Assembly: GCA_910580225.1 (NCBI GenBank)
Contig: CAJTXE010000025.1
Location: 1-64,000 of the forward strand
Length of the DNA: 64,000 bases
Reading direction: 5' to 3'
Source of the DNA: an uncultured Acetatifactor sp.
Lineage (GTDB): Bacteria; Bacillota; Clostridia; Lachnospirales; Lachnospiraceae
This document shows, one piece after another, positions 15,897 through 24,477 of this stretch. Every line of letters begins with the position of its first letter. The stretch's first letter is position 1. The notes under the pieces were generated by a model. That model saw only the letters and a list, made by a program, of their open reading frames with translations. It was not told the DNA's origin and searched no databases. Position numbers and translations under genes: made by a program.

Positions 15897-18086
15897 TCAC
15901 ATACTCTTCCGTTCCGCAATCTCCGCCATCTTTGCGTCATTGAGCCTGGTATCCCCGTGAACCCGGGAATAGGACAGGTATCCGTTCATCCTGTCGATCT
16001 TGGTCAGATTCCGGCTCCCGCACTTGGGGCACACGTCCATCTCCAGTTCCTGGTGTCCGCAGTCGTCGCAGTAAGCCAGGGACAGATTCACCCCCTCATA
16101 GAACCCCAGGTCCATGGCCCGCCGGATCAGCGTCCGGATGGCGGTGATATTGTAGTCAATAGGATACTTCACATACTGAATCTTTCCGCCGTTGCTCAAA
16201 TCCCAGAAACGGTCTTCCAGATCCTGCTTCCGGATGGGCGTAATGTCCTCCGTCACATGACAGTGAAAGCTGTTGCTCACATATTCCCTGTCGGAAACGC
16301 CCTCAATAATGCCGTACTTCTCCCGGAACTGCTTCACCTGCAGGCCGCAGAGATTCTCCGCAGGCGTGCCGTAGATGGCGTAGAGATTGCCGTCCGCCTC
16401 CTTGAACTCGCTGATGCGCTTATTGATGAACTCCATCACTTCCAGGGCAAACTGACCGTCCTCCACCAAAGATTTCCCGTTGTACAGCTCCTGAAGCTCA
16501 TTCAGGGCCGTGATGCCGAAACTGGCGGTAGCGGACTTCAGCAGAGGCTTGATCTTGTCTGTCAGCTTCAGATGCCCGCCCAGGAAACCGCCCTCACAGT
16601 AGGCCAGGGGATTGGTGGACGCCCGCATCTCCCCCAGATAGGCATAGGTGCGGATATGGAGCTGGCGGATCAGATTCAGGTAGTAATCCAGTACCTCATA
16701 AAAATCCCGGCTCTCCTTCCTGGCCTTTGCCAGAATCATGGGAAGATGCAGGGATACGGCGCCGATATTGAACCGCCCCACAAACACAGGCTTGTCCTGT
16801 TCATCCGCAGGATGCATGCCGCCCTGTTCATACCAGGGAGAGAGAAAGGCCCTGCAGCCCATAGGGGACACAATGCGCCCGTACTGCCTGTACATACTTG
16901 CCACATAGCCCTTTCCGGTAAGACTCAACCAGTCCGGATACATGGTCTTGGCAGAGCAGCGCACCCCTTCCTCAAACACATCCTCCAGGGGCTTTCCCGG
17001 GCCGTGAAGATTCTCGTCATACAAAAAGACAATCTTGGGAAACAGCACAGGCTTCTTATGCTCCTTCTTGCCCTGGCCTCCCCTGCGGACCTGCAGCATG
17101 GTAATGGTGGCCAGTCTTGCAAACCGCCCCGTTCCGGTGCCTGCCGTCACAGTGATAAAGGGATAGTCCCCCCGGCTGCTTCCCACGGTATTGAATTTAT
17201 ACTCCCATCCCTGAAAGCCCTGCCTGTACTCCCTTACCACATCGCTGTAAGCTTCTTCCTCCGCCCTTTCCGGCGCGATGCCAAGCTTTTTGTATTTTTC
17301 AATATAATACCGGTAGGATTTCTCCGCGTAAGGCTCCAGAATCAAGTCCACACTGGGCACCGTAAAGCCGCCGTACTGCTGACTGGCCGCGCTTAGCACA
17401 ATATCCCCGATAACGTCAAAGGCCACGTCCAGGGACTTTGGCTCGTTATACCACACATTCCCCATCTCAAAGCCGCCGCTCAACACATTCTGCACGTCAA
17501 AAAGACAGCAGTTCATGGTATCCCTTCTGGCGGACATATCGTGGACATAGATATACCCGTCCCGGCAGGCCTGAATCTCCTCCGTGGTCATGAAAAATTT
17601 CTGATACAGTTCCTTGTTCAGCTGATTGAACACCAGGCTCCTCTTGGTGGCCACAAGCGCAGAGTCCGTATTGGCGTTCTCCTTGTCCCCGATATACATG
17701 ATGGACTGGCTCTTCTTGTACACATCGTCCAGCATCCGCACAAAGTCCTGCTTATAATTGCGGTAGTCCCGATAACTCTTGGCCACCACGGGCTTTACCT
17801 GCTCCAGAGCACTCTCCACGATATTATGCATCACGGGAATGGGAATCTCGTCCTGCTCCATCTCATTGACCTTATCAATGACATCCCGGCAGATACGGCG
17901 CTCGTCCTCCGCAGTAAACTTTGTCAAAGCCCTGTAGGCGCTCTTGGCCACCGCATTGATCACCTTCTGCACATTGAAGTTCTCCCTGCTTCCGTCCTTC
18001 TTTATCACCCGTACTTCTCTTACAGGTCTGAAATACTCCCCGTAATTCACTTCTTCCCTGGCTGCCTGATCAAAATTACTGCTCAT
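15897..18086 (-). CDS. nrdD: Anaerobic ribonucleoside-triphosphate reductase
   Basis: Class III ribonucleotide reductase, reducing NTPs to dNTPs without oxygen. An ATP-cone domain is at residues about 25-115 (VIKKDGSRENFNVQKVINAV). The catalytic barrel contains HDMSARRDTMNCC and the allosteric-type region. The zinc site CDDCGH and CPKCG precedes the glycyl-radical loop RMNGYLSYSR near the C-terminus. Length about 729 aa is normal. The start is ATG 18086 (MSSNF), since GGAAGGG lies 10 bases before it. Two candidate NrdR boxes lie about 100-145 bases upstream. Operon order is nrdD, nrdG, then dut. Confidence 0.97.
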   Translation of the reverse strand: MSSNFDQAAREEVNYGEYFRPVREVRVIKKDGSRENFNVQKVINAVAKSAYRALTKFTAEDERRICRDVIDKVNEMEQDEIPIPVMHNIVESALEQVKPVVAKSYRDYRNYKQDFVRMLDDVYKKSQSIMYIGDKENANTDSALVATKRSLVFNQLNKELYQKFFMTTEEIQACRDGYIYVHDMSARRDTMNCCLFDVQNVLSGGFEMGNVWYNEPKSLDVAFDVIGDIVLSAASQQYGGFTVPSVDLILEPYAEKSYRYYIEKYKKLGIAPERAEEEAYSDVVREYRQGFQGWEYKFNTVGSSRGDYPFITVTAGTGTGRFARLATITMLQVRRGGQGKKEHKKPVLFPKIVFLYDENLHGPGKPLEDVFEEGVRCSAKTMYPDWLSLTGKGYVASMYRQYGRIVSPMGCRAFLSPWYEQGGMHPADEQDKPVFVGRFNIGAVSLHLPMILAKARKESRDFYEVLDYYLNLIRQLHIRTYAYLGEMRASTNPLAYCEGGFLGGHLKLTDKIKPLLKSATASFGITALNELQELYNGKSLVEDGQFALEVMEFINKRISEFKEADGNLYAIYGTPAENLCGLQVKQFREKYGIIEGVSDREYVSNSFHCHVTEDITPIRKQDLEDRFWDLSNGGKIQYVKYPIDYNITAIRTLIRRAMDLGFYEGVNLSLAYCDDCGHQELEMDVCPKCGSRNLTKIDRMNGYLSYSRVHGDTRLNDAKMAEIAERKSM

Positions 18087-18183
18087 ATATCTCATTCCCT
18101 TCCGAAACAGAATCACTGTCCAGACAGCCTTCCGGCAGCCTGGAACGAAACTTGTGTTTTTCTCCGCCTATATCAGAGAAAAC

Positions 18184-18229
18184 ATACTAAATATAGTGTA
18201 CTTCTCCCTTGTAGTTCCATATATTGTGG
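18184..18229 (-). promoter_or_regulatory. Two candidate NrdR boxes upstream of nrdD
   Basis: atactaaatatagtgt (18184-18199) agrees at 14 of 16 positions with the NrdR box consensus acaCwAtATaTwGwgt, and gttccatatattgtgg (18214-18229) at 11 of 16. Their 30-base offset is close to the three-turn spacing (31-32 bases) known for paired NrdR boxes. They lie between the WYL gene end and the nrdD start. NrdR is the usual repressor of nrd operons; binding here is inferred. Confidence 0.65.
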
Positions 18230-18297
18230 AGGGTACTTACCAGTAAAAAAAAAGAAACGCCTGTTTGTCAATGCAGTCTTTTTCCGCTTCCCTGCCG

Positions 18298-19353
18298 TCA
18301 CCCCGAAAAATCCGGGCTGTTCGATTCCTCTTTTTCCGCTTTCGGCTCCTGCTTTCCGGTTTCCTGCGGTTCCTGGGAAGCCAGGATTTCCGACAGCCAC
18401 TGCCGGTACTGTTCCCGGACGGAGGCAGGGCTGATAATAACGGCATCCCGTCCGATTCCTGTCAGCCAACCGTAAAACTGCCCGCTGACCATGACCTTGG
18501 CCCGGATTCGGAACAGCCCTTCCCCCATCTGCCGGATATCCGCGTCCCTTCCGAAGCGGTCCAGTACAACCCCAATAAGCCGGTCCGGAAACTGTATGGT
18601 TACAATCTCCTCCCGGCCTCCGTACATTCCGAAGATCTGATTGGTATATGCAGCCAGATCCACCTTCTGAAACTGCTCCATGCCTGTCCTGGCTTCCCTG
18701 CGCACCTCAACGCCGCCCATTTTGTCCACACGGTAATGCTTCATGACCCCGTCCACATCATCATAGGCGGCAAGATAATAATTCTCGTCCTGCCAGATCA
18801 TGGCCCAGGGGCTGACCCGCTTTTCGCTGTTCACCCTGGGCACAAGCTCTTTCTTCAGATTCCAGTCCAGATACTGAAAGGTAATCTGCCGATTCTCCTG
18901 TATGGCCCGGTGAATGGTATCGATGCTGTAATAGATGCTCTCGTTTTCCGTTTTGATCCGCCCCGCCACATACACCTGACGCTGCAGCTTTCCGGCGTCA
19001 TGCTTTCCCGCCATCTGCTCCAGTTTCCGGATCAGGCTCCTGGATTTCTTCATGGTCAGGAAGCGGGATGACTGCACCGCGTCCACCAGAAGCTTCAGCT
19101 CCGCCAGTTCGAATTCCCTGCCTGCCATATAGTAGCCGCCGCCCTGCCTGCTGTGAACCTGAATGATATCATAGCCAAAATCACACAGTTTTTCCACATC
19201 ATCATAAACGCTTTTCCGTTGAGAATGAATGTCGTTGGCTTCCAGATAGGCAATAATGTCAGCCGTACTGGCCGGATGGTGTTGGTCCGTATTTTCCGAC
19301 AGGAATTTTATAATATACAGCAGCTTCAGCTTCTGTCCAGATGATTTTGCCAT
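18298..19353 (-). CDS. WYL-domain transcriptional regulator (YafY type)
   Basis: N-terminal winged helix-turn-helix (residues about 8-65, IIAYLEANDIHSQRKSVYDDVEKLCDFGYDI region shortened here), middle linker, then a WYL domain at about 145-215 containing SPWAMIWQDENYYLAAYDD and a C-terminal WCX-like extension (about 245-325). Such proteins bind small ligands or nucleic acids and repress nearby genes. The last 25 residues are charged and low-complexity. It follows yjjG by 26 bases, so the two are likely one transcript. Targets unknown. Confidence 0.9.
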   Translation of the reverse strand: MAKSSGQKLKLLYIIKFLSENTDQHHPASTADIIAYLEANDIHSQRKSVYDDVEKLCDFGYDIIQVHSRQGGGYYMAGREFELAELKLLVDAVQSSRFLTMKKSRSLIRKLEQMAGKHDAGKLQRQVYVAGRIKTENESIYYSIDTIHRAIQENRQITFQYLDWNLKKELVPRVNSEKRVSPWAMIWQDENYYLAAYDDVDGVMKHYRVDKMGGVEVRREARTGMEQFQKVDLAAYTNQIFGMYGGREEIVTIQFPDRLIGVVLDRFGRDADIRQMGEGLFRIRAKVMVSGQFYGWLTGIGRDAVIISPASVREQYRQWLSEILASQEPQETGKQEPKAEKEESNSPDFSG

Positions 19354-19379
19354 TCCCAGAAAACCTCCAGTGCGCTTGT

Positions 19380-20084
19380 TTACAGGGAAGGAAACTCCAT
19401 CCCCACAAGATCATATATCTGATGCAGATCGGCAATGACGAAATCCGCCTGATTTTCCGCCCCGCTCTTCTCCCCTGTCCGGTACCAGCAGGTGGCAATC
19501 CCCGCCTCCATGCCGCCTTTTATGTCGCTGCTCACGGAGTCGCCCACAATCAGAATCCTGGATTTGTCCTTTTCCCCGATCTGCGCCAGACAGTGATCAA
19601 AAAAACTGCGGTGGGGTTTCGGGCTGCCCACTTCCTCGGAAATGAAAACACCGTCCAACACCTCCGCCAGTCCGGACAGCTCCAGTTTTCTTCTCTGGGT
19701 ATAAGTAATGCCGTTGGTGACCGCATACTGCTTTACCGCCTTTTGCAGAGTCCGGCAAATCGTTAGTGCATCATCGTTAAACCGAAAAGTATGGGCGAGT
19801 CCGTCCTGATACTCCCGGCAGAATGCCTCCACGTCTATCCCGATCAGACCCAGCTGCCGGAAAAATACCGTAAAACGGCCGGTGCGCAGCTGCTCTCTGG
19901 TCACCAGACCCAGTTCCAGTCGCCTCCAGTAGTCATTGTTAATCTGCCCGTAAAGACAAAGCTCCTCCTCCGTGATCTCTCTTCCCAGAGAGCGGAAACA
20001 TGCGGTAAGCGCCTGCCTCTGGGAATAAGAGAAATCCAGGAGTGTATCGTCCACATCCCACAGAATCGTGGTAAATCTGCTCAT
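19380..20084 (-). CDS. yjjG: YjjG-family noncanonical pyrimidine nucleotidase (HAD)
   Basis: HAD-superfamily phosphatase. Motif I WDVDDTLLDF is at residues 9-18, motif II VTNGITYTQ in the middle, motif III lysine in VGSPKPHRSFF, and motif IV ILIVGDSVSSDIKGG. The length and the GITYTQRRKLELSGL segment match YjjG, which dephosphorylates 5-halo and other noncanonical pyrimidine nucleotides to protect DNA. Its start codon overlaps the stop of a 47-aa ORF (ATGA). It is followed by the WYL regulator gene. Confidence 0.9.
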   Translation of the reverse strand: MSRFTTILWDVDDTLLDFSYSQRQALTACFRSLGREITEEELCLYGQINNDYWRRLELGLVTREQLRTGRFTVFFRQLGLIGIDVEAFCREYQDGLAHTFRFNDDALTICRTLQKAVKQYAVTNGITYTQRRKLELSGLAEVLDGVFISEEVGSPKPHRSFFDHCLAQIGEKDKSRILIVGDSVSSDIKGGMEAGIATCWYRTGEKSGAENQADFVIADLHQIYDLVGMEFPSL

Positions 20085-20224
20085 TTGGACTCGCTGCCCG
20101 CAGCTTCAGCCCCTTTTTTCTTCGCCATGGTAATCCCGATTGTGGTGGCTGCCCCTGCTACTACGGCAATAATGATCAGCACCATCAGGTAGGACATAAA
20201 TGAATTCAGAAAACTTACTAACAT
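20081..20224 (-). CDS. 47-aa single-pass membrane microprotein coupled to yjjG
   Basis: ATG at 20224 has AAGGGAAAG about six bases upstream, and the frame ends with TGA at 20083-20081, which overlaps the yjjG ATG as ATGA. The product has a hydrophobic stretch YLMVLIIIAVVAGAATTIGI (residues 12-31) followed by AKKKGAE, so it should be a membrane protein with a basic cytoplasmic tail. Nothing like it is known to me by function. Overlap with yjjG and a good ribosome site support it being real. Confidence 0.65.
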   Translation of the reverse strand: MLVSFLNSFMSYLMVLIIIAVVAGAATTIGITMAKKKGAEAAGSESK

Positions 20225-20352
20225 ATTCTTTCCCTTCTTCCGTCAGAATCTTTTTGGATTGATATGGCTTTTCTCCGCCTTTAGTATACCAGATACGGCG
20301 GGGCTGCGTCAAGTCAGGTTTTCATCCCTTCCAGGGTAAACTCATGCTTTAG

Positions 20353-20492
20353 GTAACAGTTCAGACAGCCCCTCTCGCGAAGTCAAAATTGCGCTCTATG
20401 CAATTTTGCGAGACTTGCGGGCGCCAAAACGCATTCTTTTCGCGTTTTGTGTGCATTCTCGTAACAGTTCAGTGCCCTGTCTGAACTGTTAC
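20353..20492. mobile_element. MITE-like 140-bp element with 16-bp perfect terminal inverted repeats
   Basis: gtaacagttcagacag at 20353-20368 is the exact reverse complement of ctgtctgaactgttac at 20477-20492. Inside are a further direct copy gtaacagttcag (20461-20472, forming a 12-bp hairpin with 20481-20492) and two more hairpins: caaaattgc/gcaattttg (20384-20408) and caaaacgc/gcgttttg (20425-20449). No gene fits inside. This architecture suggests a nonautonomous mobile or REP/BIME-like intergenic element. The rest of the 544-base gap (20225-20768) shows only the hicAB promoter. Confidence 0.6.
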
Positions 20493-20695
20493 TGCTTAAG
20501 ATTACTGTTCCCGGCGTTCACGGCTTAGCATTCAGCCGGCCGTCATTCCTGATCTCGCTTAGGACAAAACGCAGCGGTACACGGAAAGCAGGAGAACAAT
20601 CCGCTGTCAATTGACAGCAAGTATCCGCAGTAAATACTGCGCTTGAAAACACCCGGCAGCAGATGTATAGTTTCATCCTCTTTTGCTCAAAATAT

Positions 20696-20747
20696 TTGTG
20701 TATCGTTGTGTATTGTTCTTGACGTATTGTGTATTGTTATGTATAAT
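20696..20747 (+). promoter_or_regulatory. hicAB promoter with three phased operator-like repeats
   Basis: TTGACG (20719-20724) and TATAAT (20742-20747) are separated by exactly 17 bases. The 12-mer ttgtgtattgtt occurs at 20706-20717 and 20727-20738, and once with one change at 20696-20707. The offsets of 10 and 21 bases put all three on one face of the helix, overlapping the -35 and spacer. They are probable binding sites for the HicB antitoxin, which autoregulates in this family. Confidence 0.7.
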
Positions 20748-20768
20748 ATTCTTATAAGGAGGACGTCA

Positions 20769-20954
20769 ATGAACCCACGGAACACAGCGATCAAAGACCT
20801 AAATAACAGCGGCTATCAGTTTAAACGGAGCGGAGGAAACCACGATATCTACTACAATCCGCAAACAAAATATTCCATTCCCCTGAAGCGCGGCCACTTC
20901 GATGAAGATGATCTCCGATACATACGCAAAGAAATCAAACAGGGCGGGAGGTAA
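20769..20954 (+). CDS. hicA: HicA-family mRNA interferase toxin
   Basis: A 61-aa HicA toxin with the double-stranded-RNA-binding-like fold: NSGYQFKRSGGNHDIYYNP carries the conserved Gly-Gly-x-His catalytic region, followed by IPLKRGHFDEDDLRYIRK. GGAGG lies 6 bases before the ATG at 20769. HicA cleaves mRNA and is neutralised by HicB. The partner gene starts 34 bases downstream, so both are read from the promoter at 20719-20747. Confidence 0.93.
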   Translation: MNPRNTAIKDLNNSGYQFKRSGGNHDIYYNPQTKYSIPLKRGHFDEDDLRYIRKEIKQGGR

Positions 20955-20987
20955 ATTCTCCCTGCCGCCAGCAAAGGAGGCTGAACA

Positions 20988-21395
20988 ATGAAATATATCT
21001 ATACCGCAACATTCGTACCAAATGAAGACGGAACCAAATATTACTGCAGAGTGCCTGATCTTCCCGGATGCATTACAACCGGCAGCAGTATTGATGATGC
21101 CATTGAAATGATTACCGATGCCGCCAGCGGATGGCTCGTTGTGGCAGAGGATGAGGGGAACGAAATCCCGGCTCCCACTCCCCAGTATAAACTTGATATT
21201 CCAGAAAATGCCATCTGTTCCATTATCCGCATTGATACATTCGCATACCGGGCGGCAACCGACACCAGAGCAGTCCGTAAAAATGTCTCACTTCCTGCAT
21301 GGATGGCCGCCCTGGCAGAAAAGCGTGGGGTAAACTGCTCCCAGGTTCTTCAGGATGGACTTATGCAGCTGCTTAATGCCAACCATGCAGGATAA
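20988..21395 (+). CDS. hicB: HicB-family antitoxin
   Basis: The partially degraded RNase-H-like HicB domain is at residues about 3-75 (YCRVPDLPGCITTGSSIDDA motif), followed by a ribbon-helix-helix-type C-terminus (VRKNVSLPAWMAALAEKRGV) for DNA binding. AAAGGAGG lies before the ATG. Length 135 aa is normal for the RHH-bearing class. It should neutralise HicA and repress the operon through the repeats near 20696-20738. Confidence 0.93.
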   Translation: MKYIYTATFVPNEDGTKYYCRVPDLPGCITTGSSIDDAIEMITDAASGWLVVAEDEGNEIPAPTPQYKLDIPENAICSIIRIDTFAYRAATDTRAVRKNVSLPAWMAALAEKRGVNCSQVLQDGLMQLLNANHAG

Positions 21396-21471
21396 GGCCG
21401 CTTTGGAAAGAAGACGGCACTGGTTATTCCTATATTTATAAAACGGTTACAGCTGATGCAATGCAAATTCC

Positions 21472-21497
21472 GGACGGCCCCTTGCTTAGAGCCGTCC
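21472..21497. terminator. Stem-loop between convergent hicB and chemoreceptor genes
   Basis: ggacggc (21472-21478) pairs with gccgtcc (21491-21497) between two converging stops. There is no clear T-run on either side, so termination activity is uncertain. Confidence 0.35.
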
Positions 21498-21511
21498 ACC
21501 TCTGTAATGCT

Positions 21512-23170
21512 CTAGCGCAGGCGGAATGTTTTCACCAGCTGCCTGAGCAGACCGGCCTGGCCGCTGAGTTCTTCACTGGTAGCCGAGCTTTCCTGGGCCG
21601 TGGCGGAATTCGTCTGGGCAACGCTTGCGATCTGGCTGATCTGGCTCTGGACCTGTTCCATGGCCTCCGCCTGGGTCCTGGCATCCACGGCGATATCGTT
21701 GATGGTTCCCACGATTCCCTGGGCCTGGGTAACCGCGCCCTCCAACTGCCTGGCCGTTGCGTCCGCAATCAGCGCTCCCTCTCCCACAGCGGCGATGGAA
21801 CGCTCGATAAGAACCGCCGTAGAGCGGGAAGCTTCCGCCGTCTTGCCCGCCAGGTTTCTGACCTCCCCGGACACCACCGCAAAGCCCTTGCCTGCCTCTC
21901 CTGCCCGGGCAGCCTCCACGGAAGCATTCAGCGCCAGAATATTGGTCTGAAATGCGATATCCTCTATGGCCTTAATGATTTTCCCGATTTCGCTTGAACT
22001 GTTGTTTATCTTCTCCATGGCAGCCATCATTTCCTGCATTTTCTGATTGCTCTCCGTCAGCTGCCTGCCCATTTCCCCGGCCTGCTGCTGCGCCTGGCCC
22101 GCATTGTCCGCCGTCTGCCTGATCCGGCCCGCGACTTCCTCCATGGCGCTCTCCAGCCCTTCCACCGCGCCTGTCTGGGCCACGGACCCCTGGCTCAATC
22201 CCTGGGCCGCTGCGGACATCTGGGCCGCCCCGCCTGAAACGCACTCGGAGCTGACCACAATCTGGCTTATGGTTTTGTCAAGCTTCCCGAGAATGTCGTT
22301 CAGGGAAGTACGGATGGCAGCAAAATCCCCCACATATTCCTGATTGCTCTGAACCGTCAGATCTCCCTCCGCTATGGCCTCCAACATTTGGGAAATCTCT
22401 CCTATGTAGCTGCGCAGACGGCTGATGGTCTGGTCAAAGCTCTTCGCCAGAACGCCGATCTCATCATTGGAATAAACGCCTGCCTGCATATTCCGGTTCA
22501 TCTCAAGCCCCAGATTCCCCTGCTCCAATGATTCCGCCAATACGGTCAGGCGGTAAAGCGGCCTGGAAACCGTCTTCTTCAGGTAAGCGCCTACCACAAG
22601 AATTCCCGCAATAATCAGCGCCATGCCCACGAGGAAGGACAAAAATATCGTGAGATTGATCTGCCTGGCCACATCCGCCATGGAAATCCCGGCGAAGATC
22701 AGCCCGTTTATCCTGCCTTCCCCGTCCCTTGTGGGCACATAGGAACATAAATGATTTTCACCCAGAATAGACGCCTGGCCCACATATGCCTGCCCCTGCT
22801 CCAATACCACCCTGGACAGCTCATCGGAAAGCCTGGTGCCCACGGCCCGCTGTCCGTCCTGTTGGATTGTGGTATAGGCCCTCTCGTCTCCGTGGAATAT
22901 GGTAAATTCACATCCCATCTGGCTGCTGAGGGCATCCAGAAGCTCCGTCTTGTCCTCCGGCCCTGTATAATTCTCCAGTTCATAGGCCAGTACATTGGTT
23001 CCGCTTACACATACATCCTGCATCATGGACATGGTAAGCCGGTAAAACATCAATACACAGAGCATCACCACTACGATTATGCTCACTCCAAGCATCAGCG
23101 CCACCAGGTTCCCCACCTTACGGCCGATTCGTTTGCCTTTCCGTACCGATTTAGAATGATTCTCGTCCAT
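21512..23170 (-). CDS. Methyl-accepting chemotaxis protein
   Basis: Transmembrane chemoreceptor of 552 aa. TM1 is at about 20-45, then a roughly 125-residue extracellular single-Cache-like sensor, then TM2 at about 173-197, a HAMP domain (198-260), and the cytoplasmic coiled coil. The signalling tip is unmistakable: IAFQTNILALNASVEAARAG followed by GKGFAVVSGEVRNLA. No CheW/CheA genes adjoin it. Ligand unknown. Oriented against hicAB. Confidence 0.95.
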   Translation of the reverse strand: MDENHSKSVRKGKRIGRKVGNLVALMLGVSIIVVVMLCVLMFYRLTMSMMQDVCVSGTNVLAYELENYTGPEDKTELLDALSSQMGCEFTIFHGDERAYTTIQQDGQRAVGTRLSDELSRVVLEQGQAYVGQASILGENHLCSYVPTRDGEGRINGLIFAGISMADVARQINLTIFLSFLVGMALIIAGILVVGAYLKKTVSRPLYRLTVLAESLEQGNLGLEMNRNMQAGVYSNDEIGVLAKSFDQTISRLRSYIGEISQMLEAIAEGDLTVQSNQEYVGDFAAIRTSLNDILGKLDKTISQIVVSSECVSGGAAQMSAAAQGLSQGSVAQTGAVEGLESAMEEVAGRIRQTADNAGQAQQQAGEMGRQLTESNQKMQEMMAAMEKINNSSSEIGKIIKAIEDIAFQTNILALNASVEAARAGEAGKGFAVVSGEVRNLAGKTAEASRSTAVLIERSIAAVGEGALIADATARQLEGAVTQAQGIVGTINDIAVDARTQAEAMEQVQSQISQIASVAQTNSATAQESSATSEELSGQAGLLRQLVKTFRLR

Positions 23171-23412
23171 CTCTACACTCCCCGTCTAATTATAATTGAA
23201 TCCCCGGAACCCGCTGCCTTTCTCCGCCCAAGGTTCCGAAAGGTTTTCCGCGCTTCCGCACGGATATCCCCGGGTTTTTGCCGTTCATGGCTCTAAAACA
23301 CTTTGCCGGAAACTCCCTCTCCGGCCCGGCTCCTGTCCGCATTATCCGTTTTTCATCTTTTTATTTCTCCTTTCCCGTTTATTCTTCATAGATATCCCCC
23401 CAATAAAACACC

Positions 23413-23440
23413 ACAAAAAACAAGGCTTCCGCCCTGTTTT
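23413..23440 (-). terminator. Rho-independent terminator after GNAT gene
   Basis: On the minus strand aacagggc (23438-23431) pairs with gccttgtt (23426-23419), one G-U pair, tetraloop ggaa, followed by a six-base T-run. It lies 30 bases after the stop of the acetyltransferase gene. The remainder of the 299-base gap 23171-23469 holds nothing recognisable. Confidence 0.75.
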
Positions 23441-23469
23441 CCAGATGTGGCATTTTTATGATGTTGAGG

Positions 23470-23886
23470 TCAAAGTCTGTATGCCACATAGGAACCTACA
23501 ATCTGTCCGTCCTCCATTTTTACAGGTGATATGGTAAATCCGTTTTTCACCCAGAGCATGTGGGACGGCAGATTGTTCATATCACAATACGCCCTGACCT
23601 GATAGCTACCCTGTTCCTTTGCAGTCTCCATGCACTTTTTAATCATCAGACTGCCTATCCCTCTGCGCCTGTTCTCCTCCCGAAAGACTTCCACTACGTT
23701 GACAAACTCCTCTGTCTTACCCACAGGAACCGGGATTTCTCTTCTGAAGGACCAGCAAAAACCCTCTATTTCACTGTTTTCAAGGGCAATGACCAAACTG
23801 CCTCCAGAGCGCATTACCTGGGAAGTATAGGGATATTTTGTTAAAATCAGTTCTTTTTCTTCATCCGTTCCCATTCTGACATCCAT
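23470..23886 (-). CDS. GNAT-family N-acetyltransferase
   Basis: 138-aa GNAT enzyme. The acetyl-CoA loop is VEVFREENRRRGIGSLMIKK (R/Q-x-x-G-x-G/A type) near residue 75; the closing segment is NNLPSHMLWVKNGFTISPV. Substrate unknown. The start is ATG 23886 (MDVRMG), as GGAGG lies eight bases before it; the upstream ATG at 23901 overlaps the ribosome site. A promoter at 23979-24008 and a terminator at 23413-23440 make it a single-gene transcript. Confidence 0.85.
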   Translation of the reverse strand: MDVRMGTDEEKELILTKYPYTSQVMRSGGSLVIALENSEIEGFCWSFRREIPVPVGKTEEFVNVVEVFREENRRRGIGSLMIKKCMETAKEQGSYQVRAYCDMNNLPSHMLWVKNGFTISPVKMEDGQIVGSYVAYRL

Positions 23887-23978
23887 TTGACTTACCTCCA
23901 TACGTATTTTCTTTTCTTTTACGATGTTGGGGGCAAAAAGTGTTTTGCAGGGCCTTTTGACCCTGATATCTTTTTAAC

Positions 23979-24008
23979 AGTATATCACAAATGCCTGTTC
24001 TGTTGCAA
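23979..24008 (-). promoter_or_regulatory. Candidate sigma-A promoter of GNAT gene
   Basis: Minus strand TTGCAA (24008-24003) and TATACT (23984-23979) with an 18-base spacer, about 95 bases before the start codon. Confidence 0.45.
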
Positions 24009-24095
24009 TATTTTGCTGCAAAATACCTCCTCCAATACCTCATCTCAAAAAGACAAAAGGCAACAGTTCAGGCCGCCTCTGCTTGTTGCTTTTTA

Positions 24096-24124
24096 TTGAC
24101 GTGCAGAATTTCCCGTGGTATCCT
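24096..24124 (+). promoter_or_regulatory. Candidate promoter of DUF1902/HicA-like pair
   Basis: TTGACG (24096-24101) and TATCCT (24119-24124), 17-base spacer, about 130 bases before the antitoxin-like ORF. The 366-base gap 23887-24252 holds this promoter, the one for the leftward GNAT gene and no gene. Confidence 0.4.
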
Positions 24125-24252
24125 TGATGGTGGAAGGATAGTAAAATACACAATGACGCAAGGCGATCGGGTAACCAGGCCTGGATGAAGCATGAATCTT
24201 GTTCGTTGTGGTTAAACTTAGAGCGTTTAAATCTTTGAAGGAGGTATTTACT

Positions 24253-24477
24253 ATGGAATATGTTATCAATTTCACATGGGACAATGAATCTGGTGTATGG
24301 ATTGCCACCAGCAACGATATCCCTGGCCTTGTCCTGGAATCAGGATCATTTGATGCACTTCTGGAACGTACAAGGTTTGCAGTACCTGAACTTCTGGAGC
24401 TGAATGCAGTTTCCGCCCAACCCCTTTCCCTGACTTTCAGGTCAGAGCGTCACGAAAGGATGGTAGAAAATGGCTGA
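24253..24477 (+). CDS. DUF1902/HicB-like antitoxin
   Basis: 74-aa protein with the DUF1902 pattern, a HicB-like partial RNase-H fold: WDNESGVWIATSNDIPGLVL, then LLERTRFAVPELLELN. AAGGAGG lies upstream of the ATG at 24253. It overlaps by eight bases the reading frame of a HicA-like toxin that is interrupted by a stop, so it is an antitoxin whose cognate toxin appears inactivated. It lacks a separate DNA-binding domain. Confidence 0.82.
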   Translation: MEYVINFTWDNESGVWIATSNDIPGLVLESGSFDALLERTRFAVPELLELNAVSAQPLSLTFRSERHERMVENG

